From Helicobacter cetorum MIT 00-7128 (GTDB lineage Bacteria; Campylobacterota; Campylobacteria; Campylobacterales; Helicobacteraceae), in assembly GCF_000259255.1 (NCBI RefSeq), contig NC_017737.1, positions 248,001 to 312,000 of the forward strand: a DNA stretch of 64,000 nucleotides, given 5' to 3'. Position numbers and translations under genes: made by a program. Position 1 is the stretch's first letter. Each line of letters begins with the position of its first letter. The notes under the pieces were generated by a model. The model was not told the DNA's origin. It saw nothing but the letters and a program-made list of their open reading frames with translations, and searched no databases. This document shows positions 34,554-44,804 of this stretch, in pieces.

Positions 34554-35465
34554 CTAATAATTTGTGATTAACACTTCTATGCTTGGAGCTTGTTTATTTT
34601 TTCTTTGATAATTGCTATTAGCATAGCTCTTTTTTAAATAGTGGCAATGGTATTTTTTAGCCCATTCTTTTAAAAGAAAATTTTCTTGGTTTTTACTCGC
34701 CAACACATTAGAAAGGGCAAATTTTAATCCTTTTTTATCCGTATTATCCAAAAAGTTTAATAAATCTTTTTCTTCTTGTATAGTCCATGCGTTTAATTCA
34801 TTGTAAGGGGCATTAGTGATTAAATAAGGGGGGTCGCAATAAATAAGTGTATTTTTAGGCAATGTATTGATTTTAAATTCTCTAAAATCAATACGACTAA
34901 AAACAGCGTTTTTTTGTGCTAAGGTTTTAGAAAAAGTTATAAATTTATTTTGTAAATTTGCATTAAAATCTCTCTTGCCTACAGGAAGATTAAAAAAACC
35001 TTGCTGATTAAAACGGATTTGATTATTAAAGGCATAAACAATCAAAGTATAGAACATAAAAAGATTATCTTGTTTATTTTTTAAAAGCGTGTTGTAATCC
35101 TCTCTTAATTTTAAAAAAGGGGCTTTATTATGTTTTGCAAGTCCTATAGAGCTATTACTTTGATAAAAATCATATCCATGTATGTTGCTTTTTGACAAAT
35201 TGTAAGCATCAATTAAAGATTGAACTTCTTGCATAAAAAGTTCATAAGGAATATTTTTAATGCTTTCTAAAAGCTTAATAAGTTTAGTGTTGCTATCATT
35301 AAAAATAATTTGTTTAGCCTTAACATTTAGCCCTACACTACAACCCCCACAAAACAAATCCACAAAAACTTCTAAGTTTTTAGGGAAATGCTTTAAAATT
35401 TGAGGGAGTAATTTGGTCTTACCCCCTATATAATTAAAGCAACTAGGAATTATTGCACTTTGCAT
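34554..35465 (-). CDS. D12-class DNA adenine N6-methyltransferase (intact)
   Basis: This 303-residue Dam-like methyltransferase has motif X NYIGGKTKLLPQI, motif I FVDLFCGGCSVGLNV and catalytic motif IV YCDPPYL, in the order of the D12 (alpha) class. It is the second of two such enzymes beside an AlwI-type nuclease; enzymes for asymmetric sites such as GGATC or GAGTC need one methyltransferase per strand. It appears intact and should methylate one strand even though its partner is frameshifted. Its start overlaps the end of the upstream gene by 16 nt. Confidence 0.88.
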   Translation of the reverse strand: MQSAIIPSCFNYIGGKTKLLPQILKHFPKNLEVFVDLFCGGCSVGLNVKAKQIIFNDSNTKLIKLLESIKNIPYELFMQEVQSLIDAYNLSKSNIHGYDFYQSNSSIGLAKHNKAPFLKLREDYNTLLKNKQDNLFMFYTLIVYAFNNQIRFNQQGFFNLPVGKRDFNANLQNKFITFSKTLAQKNAVFSRIDFREFKINTLPKNTLIYCDPPYLITNAPYNELNAWTIQEEKDLLNFLDNTDKKGLKFALSNVLASKNQENFLLKEWAKKYHCHYLKKSYANSNYQRKNKQAPSIEVLITNY

Positions 35466-36486
35466 AAAAATAATCTTTCTTTATGATTGGTTATTTTAGA
35501 TTTACCCGTGCTAAAATATTTATAAGGGGTTTCAAATATCTCTACTTTGCCCTTTTGTTTTAAAATACTTAGAATTATCTCATCGCTTATTTTAGCATTG
35601 GAACGGCTATTACCTTTATCGCCCATATTATTATAAGAGAGTAAAATATATTTAGCCCTAGCTTTAGAAATTAAATCTTTAAAAACTAAGGGGGCATTTT
35701 TAGTGCAATATTCACTTTTTAGGTGTTCTAAGGGGATTTTTTTAGCCACACCTTGTGGGGTTTGTTTCTCAAAACGAGCGATATTTTCTAAAAGATGATA
35801 GGCACTACTATATTGCCTAGAATTATAAGGGGGGTCTAAATACAATAAATCACACTCAATTTTTTCTATTAAAATATTAGTGTCCAAGTTGTAACAAACA
35901 TTGTTTTTTAGTGTCTTGGGCGCTATTAGGGGGATTAGTCTTAAAACTTTTTTATCTAAATCTTTAACATTTTTTTATACGCATCATAATGCCCTACGGT
36001 ATTAGCAATTCTATCGCTTGCAAACAATAACGCACTAAGCAATAGGGCATATTCTTTAAAATTAAGCTCTTTCTTTAAATATTGTTGCTCTATATCTTTT
36101 CTAATTTCACCAATCAAAAGACAATTTTTAAAGCTAAAATAAGTGTTGCTAAAATATTCACTCATATAATTAGAGCTTTCTTTATTGTTTAAAAATAAGG
36201 GGTTATTATAAAAATCTAGCTTTTCATAAATTTTATTTTTATCATATCCTAAAGGCAAGAACCACGCACAATGTGTAATATAATTACTATATAAAATATC
36301 GTTTGTAATAATTGTTTTGTCTATGAAAGATGCACTAAATGCTCCTGTGCCACTAAACACATCAGCTATGACTTCAATAGGTTCTAGCGTGCTAATAATC
36401 TCTTTAAAAAATGCACAAATAGACTGCTTATTGCCTAAATAACGCCGATTGGCTAGAGTTAGAGATTTATCTTGTTCTTTTGTCAT
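35450..36486 (-). pseudogene. Second D12-class adenine methyltransferase, frameshifted at A7
   Basis: Two ORFs form one gene. 36486-35956 (176 residues) carries motif X RRYLGNKQSI and motif I ADVFSGTGAFSAS. 35887-35450 (145 residues) carries motif IV LLYLDPPYNSRQYSSAYH. The break is at seven A on the minus strand (plus T 35970-35976). With eight A the sequence reads through as YKKNVKDLDKKVL to DTNILIEKIE, giving 345 residues. The start codon overlaps the upstream gene's stop (ATGA). Whether the off state is reversible cannot be seen from one sequence. Confidence 0.8.
35970..35976 (-). repeat. Homopolymer (A7) at the methyltransferase frameshift
   Basis: Seven T on the plus strand read as A7 in the gene. 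One more base restores the frame, the same situation as in the nuclease gene at 34160. Confidence 0.85.
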
Positions 36487-36887
36487 AAGAAATCGCTTAT
36501 ACTATTGCTAGATATTTTTTTTGAAATTTCTAAACCCTTATTGATGTATTCACTATTTTGTATGTGTTTAAATAAAATCATTTCTTTATAACTCGCTTTA
36601 ATGAAATTTACAAAATGATAATAGGTAAGACATTTGTCTAAGTCTTTAGTTGCTCTATTCTTTTTGTAAGAATTACATAAAAATCTTTGCTTATTGTGAT
36701 TAGCGTCATTTCTTACAAGCTTAGCGAACTCACAATGCAAACATTCTTTAATACCTTTTTGAATGGGTGTTTTAATGGTGGATGTTTCTTTGTTTTCAAT
36801 AGCCTTTAGGAAAGCTATTTTATCAGTTTTTGTTAGGCTGTTAAAGGATTGCTTAATAATCTCTAATTTGCTTGCATTATTAGGCAT
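36483..36887 (-). CDS. Small zinc-ribbon-like protein heading the restriction operon
   Basis: The 134-residue protein has an N-terminal helix, then ECLHCEFAKLVRNDANHNKQRFLCNSYKK. This resembles the Cys-x2-Cys, KQRFxCxxC zinc ribbon at the N-terminus of IS1595-type transposases, but the fourth cysteine is a tyrosine. No DDE catalytic domain follows. It overlaps the methyltransferase start by 4 nt and seems translationally coupled. It could be a captured transposase fragment or an accessory DNA-binding protein of the restriction system; the sequence does not decide. Confidence 0.5.
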   Translation of the reverse strand: MPNNASKLEIIKQSFNSLTKTDKIAFLKAIENKETSTIKTPIQKGIKECLHCEFAKLVRNDANHNKQRFLCNSYKKNRATKDLDKCLTYYHFVNFIKASYKEMILFKHIQNSEYINKGLEISKKISSNSISDFL

Positions 36888-37022
36888 CTAAATAGCCTTG
36901 CTTAAGGGATTTTTATAAGAATAGTGTAGCAAAACAGCAACTAAAAAGCAATGGTCTTTACAAATAGAACCAAAAGGTTTTTGAAATGCCCCCCCTACCA
37001 TTCAAGCATTTCTAAAAACCCA

Positions 37023-38768
37023 TTATTGTGAAGCGTGGGCGAAAGAATGGCAAGTTAGGGTTTGGCTAAAAGGGTTGGCTATGGGGTGGTCTACATGCAC
37101 AAGCTGGACATATCTAATGGTGTGGTTAAATCCTGTGGTAAGCACATTTAAGATAGCACGCAAATCTCTCAAAGGAAATAAATCATGGGAGTAGTTTTCA
37201 AGCGTTCTATCTGGTGTATTGGTGCGTATAGCAATGAGCCCGTCTCTTGTGCGAACAAATGGTAAGGCATGCCCTACCATTTGGTTAGTGCGTCCTGATG
37301 AATCAATGCTATAAACAAATGCAATCCACACATTTCCTGCTTCTGCATGCAACATTTCATTTAGGCGTGTGGGGAATTGTGTTGAATCTAACATGGGGGT
37401 TGTGCTGACTTGATATCCAGCTAACATGGTATAGCTCATACCGGTATGGGCATGTGCGGCACGAGTAGGCATGTAAGCGGGGTCGCTCACTCTACGAATA
37501 AATTCGCCCGGAATTTCTAAAGCTAGGGCAAGCCCCGGAAAGCGTGAAGTGAAAGAAATAAAGGGGTCGGTATTAGGAGCGGTGTCAAATAAAGCCCCAC
37601 CACTTTGCAAAGGATTGTCTGTATAACGCAAGAGTTCTAAAACAATTTGATAGCTTTGTAAAAGGCATACCCCACACATTCCAATACGACTAACTACCCC
37701 ACGCACACAAGTGGTCGCAATGGCATGCAAGCGTCTTTTCCATGCATCTGTGAGCTGAAAGTCATTCCCTAGCCCCAATAATTCACGGCTAGATTTTCTG
37801 TGAGCAAGTTTAGGGTCTAAAATTGGGGCTTGGGGTGCACCTTTAGAACAAGTCTCTAAGCTCTTATGCGTGAAACGAGACAAATCGCCAATGGCGTTAT
37901 CCAAGTAGAAATAATCTATAGGTGTGTTAGCGTCATCTTGATTAGCGTATGAAGGGTTAATAAAATAAGGCACCCCCCAATAAGGCCCATAAGTTTTTAC
38001 TCTTAAATTATTCCCATAAGCATCTAAGATAATGGCTTTGTTATCTACAAGCAAGAGCTGGAAAGACTGATTTTTATTATTTTCTTTCTCTTTGGCAGTC
38101 ATCTCATCTTTACAGGGCTTAAAATGAATGTATTCCCAAGAATCAATGCCTGAACTTGAAGTCAAGCCGTATAATTCGCCGGTATCTTTATGGTATTGTG
38201 CGATATGCCCTGTGATAGGGTTGTAATAGTAGTAGGTGATAAAGTCAAGCACAGAGCGTTTGCTCTCTACATAATACACCACGCCTTTTTCCAAGTAGAG
38301 CCATGAAATAGGGGTTTTAAAACTAAAGTTAAACACTTCGCTTGGATGGCTTAAAAAGTGGCTTGTAGTGTCGCTCAAATGAAAATCGTAATAGTCAGTA
38401 GGATTTTTAGAAATATAGAGCGTGTTTTTATAAACTTTAACAATATATTCTTGATTAGCGGTAAGAATTTTCTTATCCCTAATGATAAAGCGTTGGTTAT
38501 CATCGTTTAACACAGCGGGGCGAAAGGTCAAATAGTCCCATTTTTCTGTGCTTTCAAAATACAATCCTGTAACACTATCTGGGGCTGTGAGAGCCAAATG
38601 CACCCCATGATGAACAAAAATAATGCGCCCTAAGGAATCTATACTTGCCTTGATAGAACTCTTCACATCCCCTAGCACAGGATAGCTCTCGCCTTTATAA
38701 AAAACTAGGTGTAAGCCATAAGTTTTGTCATCAAGCACAATTTCTATATTTTTTGCAGAATCAGCCAT
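37023..38768 (-). CDS. Lectin-like putative toxin resembling DUF1561 / virulence-modifying proteins
   Basis: The 581-residue protein has no signal peptide or membrane segment. The first 300 residues contain two related blocks, each with W(D/E)Y(L/I)xFxP followed by QxF (WDYLTFRP to QRFIIRD near 77-97; WEYIHFKP to QSFQLLLVD near 211-242). These resemble ricin-B-type lectin repeats. Then come YGPYWGVPYFINPSY and a Cys-rich helix RIGMCGVCLLQSYQIV (Cys365, Cys368), and GHALPFVRTRDGLIAIRTNTP (His500, Asn517). The architecture recalls PF07598 proteins of Leptospira and Bartonella. A good ribosome binding site (AAAGGA) precedes the ATG. H. pylori has nothing like it as far as I know. Family assignment is from memory. 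Confidence 0.6.
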   Translation of the reverse strand: MADSAKNIEIVLDDKTYGLHLVFYKGESYPVLGDVKSSIKASIDSLGRIIFVHHGVHLALTAPDSVTGLYFESTEKWDYLTFRPAVLNDDNQRFIIRDKKILTANQEYIVKVYKNTLYISKNPTDYYDFHLSDTTSHFLSHPSEVFNFSFKTPISWLYLEKGVVYYVESKRSVLDFITYYYYNPITGHIAQYHKDTGELYGLTSSSGIDSWEYIHFKPCKDEMTAKEKENNKNQSFQLLLVDNKAIILDAYGNNLRVKTYGPYWGVPYFINPSYANQDDANTPIDYFYLDNAIGDLSRFTHKSLETCSKGAPQAPILDPKLAHRKSSRELLGLGNDFQLTDAWKRRLHAIATTCVRGVVSRIGMCGVCLLQSYQIVLELLRYTDNPLQSGGALFDTAPNTDPFISFTSRFPGLALALEIPGEFIRRVSDPAYMPTRAAHAHTGMSYTMLAGYQVSTTPMLDSTQFPTRLNEMLHAEAGNVWIAFVYSIDSSGRTNQMVGHALPFVRTRDGLIAIRTNTPDRTLENYSHDLFPLRDLRAILNVLTTGFNHTIRYVQLVHVDHPIANPFSQTLTCHSFAHASQ

Positions 38769-38998
38769 TTAATATCCTTTTAGTAATAATATGTTGTAAC
38801 ATAGTATCTCAAGTTTAAATTAAAATTACTATCAAAGTTTTGAGTTTCTCGCTGATTTTTGAATCATAGTGAAACCATTTTTCACATGTGATATGTGGGG
38901 GTGGTATTAAGAGCATATTAAAATATATTTTTTTAATTTATAGATATTTTACAACATATTTTTATGTTTATGTAGCTTTTAAATGAAAATAAAGTTAA

Positions 38999-40066
38999 TT
39001 AAAGTTTAGAATTGAGTTTTTTAAGATAGTAGCAACTCAAGGTTAAAAAGATAAAAAAGGGTAATAATACGCCAATTTCAGGCATAAACATTCCTGAAAC
39101 ACTGAATTTCCCTAAAGCAAAGAATAGCCCCCAAATAACGAGCGTGATAATGATAAATTTTAATCCTAAAAGGGCTAGATTTTCATAGCGAGCAAGGCTG
39201 GGCGAAAAATAAGCGATTAGAACGCCTAAAAACGGCACAAAAAAGGGCAAGATTCCAAACACATACAAAAAAGCACGCACTTTTTTGGTGTCTGCATTTT
39301 GTCGCATTAAAGCATGCAAAGAAGAAATGGCATCTGTAATAGAAACGGCGGGTTTATTTTGATAGATGGTGTCTAGGACTTTGGGGCGAAAATTTTTGAG
39401 CGTTTTAAAGGTTTTTAAATGGGCTGTTTTCAGGGCGTTTGTGCCAAGCTCAAAATGTGAAGGCATGCTATAAATTGTAGTGTCATGTAATATCCAATAC
39501 TTGCCTTCAAAAAAAGCCTCTTTAGCCTCAGCATAAGATTCTAGCACTTTATTTTTTAAACGAAAAACTTTGATATTTTCAGCTTTTTGCAATAACGGAT
39601 TAATCTTGCCAAAATACACATAATCATCATTGTATTTCACTAATAAATGCTCTGAAGTGGCTGAAAAATTTTCTTTGTAGATGAGATTTTGCGTTTTTTC
39701 TTCCATATACACAAAAGAAGTTGTGTTTAATCCCACATAAATAGAAGTGAAAAAAAAGCTAATAATGAGCACTGGGTTTAAAATCTGGCGTTTGGAAAAG
39801 CCAATAGACAATAAGGCAGTGTATTGATTAGACTTAATAAAAGTAATATAAAATAAAACCATTGCTAAAAGCAAAGAAATGGGTAAAGTGTAATTGAGAG
39901 CAAATAATATATCATAGGTAAAAAATAGGATAATCATGTTTGCAGAATCGGGCATTTTATCGGCGTATTTCAAGCTATCAATACTTACAAAAAACAATTC
40001 TAAGGCTAAAAGCACAATGAGAAAGTATTTGAAGTAATACCACCCTACAAATCTAAACAAACGCAT
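38999..40066 (-). CDS. LptF/LptG-family LPS transport permease
   Basis: This 355-residue YjgP/YjgQ-type inner-membrane protein has helices near residues 10-30, 45-75 and 95-120, a periplasmic beta-jellyroll middle (about 120-240), and helices again at 260-350. LptF and LptG form the permease of the LptB2FG complex that extracts LPS from the inner membrane. The sequence does not let me decide between F and G. It is the last gene of the minus-strand run from nfu and lies 149 nt after pth. Confidence 0.8.
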   Translation of the reverse strand: MRLFRFVGWYYFKYFLIVLLALELFFVSIDSLKYADKMPDSANMIILFFTYDILFALNYTLPISLLLAMVLFYITFIKSNQYTALLSIGFSKRQILNPVLIISFFFTSIYVGLNTTSFVYMEEKTQNLIYKENFSATSEHLLVKYNDDYVYFGKINPLLQKAENIKVFRLKNKVLESYAEAKEAFFEGKYWILHDTTIYSMPSHFELGTNALKTAHLKTFKTLKNFRPKVLDTIYQNKPAVSITDAISSLHALMRQNADTKKVRAFLYVFGILPFFVPFLGVLIAYFSPSLARYENLALLGLKFIIITLVIWGLFFALGKFSVSGMFMPEIGVLLPFFIFLTLSCYYLKKLNSKL

Positions 40067-40215
40067 TCAAGTCCCTATAAAAAGGGTTTTTATTTTAAAA
40101 AAAATCAATGAACTTTTAAAATTTTTAGCAAAAAAGATTTTTAAAAGAGTGTTTGAATTAAGTTTCTTAAAAATTTTAATCAAAATGCTTTTTAAGTTAT
40201 TTTCTAGCATTGCTA

Positions 40216-40776
40216 CTAGCTCTCTAAAATCAAAGGATTTTTAAGGGTAAAGCGATTTTGTGTGGCGTTAAAGTCATGGGTTTTTATAAAAAATTTTAAG
40301 GCATTTTTAGCATGTTCAAATACAGCGTTTTTCAAAGGCTCTTCGTTTTCATTGAATCTTGAAAGCACATGTTCAATAATATTAGCCCCTTTAGAAATAC
40401 CCACTCTTAAACGATAATAATTATTAGAACAGAGCAAATCAATGGATTTCAAGCCATTATGCCCCCCATTCCCTCCGCCATTTTTAAATTTCATAACACC
40501 TAAAGCTAGGTCTAATTCATCATGGATAACTAAAATTTCTTGGGGTTTATAAAAATTTTTAACGCTTAGGACACTTTCGCCACTCAAATTCATGTAAGTT
40601 TGGGGTTTGAGCAAGATAAAATCATTATAAATACATACACAAGCATTGTGCTTGGAATAAAAAGTGAAAGAGATATTAAAATCTTTAACAAGCAAGTCTA
40701 AAATGTCAAAGCCGACATTATGCCTTGTGTAAGCGTAACGCTCAGTAGGGTTGCCTAAACCTACTAAAAGCGTCAT
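40216..40776 (-). CDS. pth: Peptidyl-tRNA hydrolase
   Basis: Pth recycles peptidyl-tRNAs that drop off ribosomes. The N-terminus [25 protein letters not shown] contains the catalytic His, and [18 protein letters not shown] and [12 protein letters not shown] follow, all signature motifs. At 186 residues it is full length. It follows rplY by 9 nt, a pairing common in bacteria. Confidence 0.96.
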   Translation of the reverse strand: MTLLVGLGNPTERYAYTRHNVGFDILDLLVKDFNISFTFYSKHNACVCIYNDFILLKPQTYMNLSGESVLSVKNFYKPQEILVIHDELDLALGVMKFKNGGGNGGHNGLKSIDLLCSNNYYRLRVGISKGANIIEHVLSRFNENEEPLKNAVFEHAKNALKFFIKTHDFNATQNRFTLKNPLILES

Positions 40777-40785
40777 TTTTTTAAA

Positions 40786-41322
40786 TTACTTCGCCTTAAT
40801 CACACCGATTACGGCAATAGAATCATTGTCTAAAATCTTAACATTTTCGTGTTTTTTTAAATCACGCACTAAGATAGATTCATTCACATCTAAAGAAGTT
40901 ACATCTACTAGGTAGCAATCTGGCAAATGCTCTGGAGTGCATTCTACACGCACACGCTTTTTAGAGAGCATTAAAATCCCCTTGTTTTTTAAGCCCACTG
41001 GAGTGCCTTGATGCTTAACAGGAACTTTAAACTTAGATTTCACGCCCTTAGTTACAGCGAGTAAATCCACATGGATAAGCTCGTTGGTTACAGGATTTTT
41101 TTGATATTCTTGAACCACGACTTCATAAGTCTTATCCCCTAATTTCACCGGGAAAATCAAATGTTTCTTTTCCTTAAGGTATTTGATGAAAGGGTTTAAT
41201 TTGAACGCACAGCTGACATTCTCAATTCCCTTGCCATAGACATTTGCGATTAGATAGCCATCTTTTTTTAAAGCTTTGGCATTAGCCTTAGTAATACTCT
41301 CTCTAATAACGCCTTCTAACAT
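40786..41322 (-). CDS. rplY: Ribosomal protein bL25 (Ctc form)
   Basis: The 178-residue protein is the long Ctc version of bL25, which binds 5S rRNA. An N-terminal L25 domain ([34 protein letters not shown]) is followed by a TL5-type C-terminal beta domain ([30 protein letters not shown]). It sits between tal and pth as in H. pylori. Confidence 0.93.
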   Translation of the reverse strand: MLEGVIRESITKANAKALKKDGYLIANVYGKGIENVSCAFKLNPFIKYLKEKKHLIFPVKLGDKTYEVVVQEYQKNPVTNELIHVDLLAVTKGVKSKFKVPVKHQGTPVGLKNKGILMLSKKRVRVECTPEHLPDCYLVDVTSLDVNESILVRDLKKHENVKILDNDSIAVIGVIKAK

Positions 41323-41382
41323 GTTAATCCTTTAAAATTAAAATAAGGGTTTATCCTATCTAAAAAACCCTTAAAAAATTAT

Positions 41383-42333
41383 TTAAAAACTACTTAAAAG
41401 CTTTTCAAAGGATTGTTTGAAGGCGACTAAGCCCTCGTTAAGAAGTTTTTGGGCGACATTTTCTAAATCCAAGTTTTGCTTTTTTAATTCTTTTTTAAAC
41501 GCTTCAATTTCTGTCATGCTTAGGGGGGTTTGATACTCTGTATTTGGATTGAGTAAATAAGCGTTTAAGGCATCTAGGGGAGCGGTGTTAATAGAGTTTT
41601 TAAAACATAAAGCCTTGATATAGTAATCTTTAGCTAAAGAACTAGATTTAACCCCAGTAGATGCAAAAAGAGTGCTTGTAAGATGATTAGCGTGTTTCTC
41701 TATCTCATAATAACATTCTGTAGCATTAATAATGCCACTTTTTGCTTGTAAATTTTGAGACACAAGAGAGTCTATTTCTTTGTCAAATCGTGAGACAAAC
41801 ACGCTAATGACCGCTCTTTTTTGTGCCACTCTAGCTAGTAATTGAGCGATTTGTTGAGCCATTTTAGGTGAAAAGACTAAGGTTACATTAATGGGAATGA
41901 GAGCTTTAGCTAGAGATTCTATGACTTCAAAAGAGCTTTCGCTTGCTGGAACTTTTATCATCACATTAGGGCGGTTTAAAGCTTTAAATAATCGTTTGGC
42001 CTCATCAATACTTTGACTCGCATTGTCTTCTAAAAAAGGGTCAATTTCTAGGCTAATGTAACCATTCTTGGGGTCTTTTTCATATAGGGGCATTAAAGCA
42101 TTTGAAGCTTGTAAAATATCCTTTAAAGCTAGAGTTTCATAAATTTCTTTAGCTTTTTTACCTTTAAGTTTAGTAATTTCATCTCTATAAAACGCGCTTT
42201 TAGTAATCGCTTGAAAAAAAAGGCTTGGATTACTTGTCGCTCCACAAATCGCACCCTTACTAATAAGCTTTAAAAAATCGTTTTCTAAAAAATCTCTTTC
42301 TATAAAATCGCACCACAAACTAAATTCTTGCAT
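41383..42333 (-). CDS. tal: Transaldolase
   Basis: This TIM-barrel enzyme of the non-oxidative pentose phosphate pathway exchanges dihydroxyacetone units between sugar phosphates. [12 protein letters not shown] near the N-terminus and the Schiff-base lysine in [19 protein letters not shown] are diagnostic, and [16 protein letters not shown] and [14 protein letters not shown] follow. The 316-residue length fits the Helicobacter/Campylobacter form. It starts 3 nt after murE. Confidence 0.93.
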   Translation of the reverse strand: MQEFSLWCDFIERDFLENDFLKLISKGAICGATSNPSLFFQAITKSAFYRDEITKLKGKKAKEIYETLALKDILQASNALMPLYEKDPKNGYISLEIDPFLEDNASQSIDEAKRLFKALNRPNVMIKVPASESSFEVIESLAKALIPINVTLVFSPKMAQQIAQLLARVAQKRAVISVFVSRFDKEIDSLVSQNLQAKSGIINATECYYEIEKHANHLTSTLFASTGVKSSSLAKDYYIKALCFKNSINTAPLDALNAYLLNPNTEYQTPLSMTEIEAFKKELKKQNLDLENVAQKLLNEGLVAFKQSFEKLLSSF

Positions 42334-42336
42334 GTT

Positions 42337-43686
42337 TTATCCTTGTTTTAAATTTTGATAATAGTTTTTAACAATTTCTTGGTCGCTAAAAAAAATCGTT
42401 TTGTCTTTAAAGATTTGAATGCTTTCATCGCCCTTGCCTAAAATCAATAAGACTTCATCATCTTTTAAATGTTCTAGGGCGTTTAAAATGGCTTTTTTTC
42501 TATCTATTTCTACTATAACCTTAGAATGAGCGTTTTTGTCTATGCCTTTTAAAATATCCTTGATAATCTCTTCTTCATTTTCACTTCTTGGATTATCTGA
42601 AGTTAAGATAATTTTATGAGCGTAGTAACTTGCCATCGCTCCCATTTTGGGGCGTTTAGTCTTATCTCTATCACCCCCTGCTCCAAAAAGAGCGACAATT
42701 TTTTGGGTTTTAAAACTTTCAAAGACTTGTTGCATGCCATCTTCTGTATGGGCAAAATCTACTACCACTAAGGGCTTAGAATGCACAATTTCCAAACGCC
42801 CCTTGACCCCATAAAAATTTTCTAATAAAGGCGTAATAGTTTCTAGGGGCAACTCTGTGAGTAACTTAACCCCTAAAATCCCAGCTAGAATATTATAAAG
42901 ATTATAACGCCCTAAAAGTGGGGAATAGGCTAAAGCATTTTCTGTAATTTTAGGCTCTCTTAAATCTTTTTGATAGCATAAGGATGCACTAATAGAAGGA
43001 TTTAATGAAAAAGCTTGAATGTTTAAATGAGCTTTCTTATCTAGTGCGTAAGTGTGAGCGTTAATAGGATTAAAAAGGGCGTTTTTTTCATCTCTGTTGA
43101 TAATTTTTAAGCTCTCGTCTTTAAAAAAGCTGTTTTTAGTGTCTCTATAATTTTCTATGCTTTTATGGAAATCTAAGTGATCACTTGTAATATTAGTGAG
43201 AATTTTAAGAGCGAAGTTAAGCCCAGCAATGCGATTTTGAGCGATGGCATGTGAGCTAACTTCCATAATAAAGTATTCGCATTCTAAAGATAAGGCTATC
43301 TCTAAGTTGTTATAGAGTTCTAAAAGAGTGGGGGTGGTTAAGCCTTTTTCTTTTAAGCGTTTGTCATTGACAAAAAACCCCCTTGTGCCTAAAAGAGCGA
43401 CCTTTTTATTCAAATCTAAGAGTAAAGAATACATTAAACTTGCTGTAGTGGTCTTTCCGTTAGTGCCTGTGATGCCTATAATCTTAATTTTAAAATCAAA
43501 ATAGTTTTTAAGCTCGTTAAAATCTAAAATGGCTAGGTTTTTTTCTTCAATCAAATGAGCGTATTTTTCATTTAGGGGGGTTTTGACAAAGAGAGTGTCA
43601 TTAGGGTCTTTTAAGGCTTCGTTAGTGTCATCACTTAAAAAGGAGTAAGTATGGTTTTTATAAACAAGTGATTTTTTGAGTTTCAA
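42337..43686 (-). CDS. murE: UDP-MurNAc-tripeptide synthetase MurE
   Basis: MurE adds meso-diaminopimelate to UDP-MurNAc-L-Ala-D-Glu in peptidoglycan synthesis. The ATP-binding loop is [45 protein letters not shown] and [17 protein letters not shown] (the DNPR motif specific for diaminopimelate enzymes) follow. The 449-residue length is slightly short, as usual in Helicobacter. The start is TTG. Confidence 0.95.
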   Translation of the reverse strand: MKLKKSLVYKNHTYSFLSDDTNEALKDPNDTLFVKTPLNEKYAHLIEEKNLAILDFNELKNYFDFKIKIIGITGTNGKTTTASLMYSLLLDLNKKVALLGTRGFFVNDKRLKEKGLTTPTLLELYNNLEIALSLECEYFIMEVSSHAIAQNRIAGLNFALKILTNITSDHLDFHKSIENYRDTKNSFFKDESLKIINRDEKNALFNPINAHTYALDKKAHLNIQAFSLNPSISASLCYQKDLREPKITENALAYSPLLGRYNLYNILAGILGVKLLTELPLETITPLLENFYGVKGRLEIVHSKPLVVVDFAHTEDGMQQVFESFKTQKIVALFGAGGDRDKTKRPKMGAMASYYAHKIILTSDNPRSENEEEIIKDILKGIDKNAHSKVIVEIDRKKAILNALEHLKDDEVLLILGKGDESIQIFKDKTIFFSDQEIVKNYYQNLKQG

Positions 43687-43707
43687 AATTTTACCTTGAA
43701 TTTAGGA

Positions 43708-44319
43708 TTAAACATGCTTAAGTGCGTCCTTTAAAAGATTGCATAAAAAAGGGTCATAGATATGCACGCCATGCAATTCATGCATGCCCTCAATATAGTT
43801 GATAGCAAGCTCATAGTAGCCATACTGATTTAAATAACCCAAAAACTCATAAAAATCCTCTTTGTTATCAAAGATAATTCTAGTGCTAAACATCAAATCT
43901 TCAAATGCCTCTTTAAAGCCACGCTCTTTAAATAAACGCTTAAAATCCGCATACAAAATGCCATTTAATTCTTCGCCTTTTTGACTAGCTTGCGCCTCTA
44001 AAGCCTCTGCCATTTTGTTTAGTCCCTCATCAAAAGATGCAATAAGGCTTAAGATTTGCTCCTCAGCTTGGTGTTTGAGACTTCGTTTTTGCATGCTAAT
44101 GAGATTTTGATACAGCTCATAAAAGCTATGGGCTTCTTTAGGAAAATCTAGGGCAATATCACTTAAAAGCGCTCCAATTTTAGCTTTATTATCCTCTTCG
44201 TCTAAATAAAGTGCCTCTGAAAAAAGGCGCAATGCTTTAGAATAATGCTTTTTTTTAAAGGCTAAAAAAGCGTTTTTAATAAGGGCGCGTTTTTTAAATT
44301 CGTAATCAAATTTATGCAT
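43708..44319 (-). CDS. TPR-like helical protein of unknown function
   Basis: The 203-residue, entirely helical protein begins with a single TPR-like unit (AFLAFKKKHYSKALRLFSEALYLDEEDNKAKIGAL) and has no signal or membrane segment. It corresponds to HP1493 and sits between nfu and murE with short gaps, so it is co-transcribed with them. No function can be assigned. Confidence 0.7.
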   Translation of the reverse strand: MHKFDYEFKKRALIKNAFLAFKKKHYSKALRLFSEALYLDEEDNKAKIGALLSDIALDFPKEAHSFYELYQNLISMQKRSLKHQAEEQILSLIASFDEGLNKMAEALEAQASQKGEELNGILYADFKRLFKERGFKEAFEDLMFSTRIIFDNKEDFYEFLGYLNQYGYYELAINYIEGMHELHGVHIYDPFLCNLLKDALKHV

Positions 44320-44334
44320 GCCAAATCCTTAAAA

Positions 44335-44604
44335 TCAAATCCTCCTAAATTCTTGCGCATTTTGCAAACAAACCACCTCTAATTCGGGGTGAATATCAGT
44401 TCTAAGCTGTCTTTCAACTACACTCTTTAGTGTAACCTTACTGCTTGGGCAAGATTTGCAAGCTCCCTCCAAGATTACATAAACTCTCATGTCTTTTATC
44501 CCTATAATCTCTATGTTCCCCCCATCTTTGATAAGATAAGGGCGGATTTTTTCCACAGATACACGCACGGGTTTTTGCAATTCTTCATCGCTAAACATTA
44601 TCAT
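44335..44604 (-). CDS. NifU C-terminal domain protein (Nfu-type Fe-S carrier)
   Basis: This 89-residue Nfu domain has the conserved iron-sulfur-binding motif in LEGACKSCPSSKVTLKSVVE and the start VEKIRPYLIKDGGNIEII. Such proteins carry [4Fe-4S] clusters to target enzymes. It is the first gene of the minus-strand run down to the lptF/G-like gene. GAGGA upstream supports the ATG at 44604; an ATG two codons later is also possible. Confidence 0.9.
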   Translation of the reverse strand: MIMFSDEELQKPVRVSVEKIRPYLIKDGGNIEIIGIKDMRVYVILEGACKSCPSSKVTLKSVVERQLRTDIHPELEVVCLQNAQEFRRI

Positions 44605-44804
44605 GATAGCAAATCCTCTCTAAAAATTTAGCTTAAGATACCACAGAATGAGTGTTTTTTATCAAATATTTATCAATAAGCCCATACTTCTTTAAGGCGT
44701 AGTCAAATCGTTTTTTGTTAGAATAGCGCTGTAGTTAGACACTGCCATATCAAACACTCAACTTCAAATATTAAGAGTAAGAGTAAAAGGTTTTTAGCAC
44801 ATTT

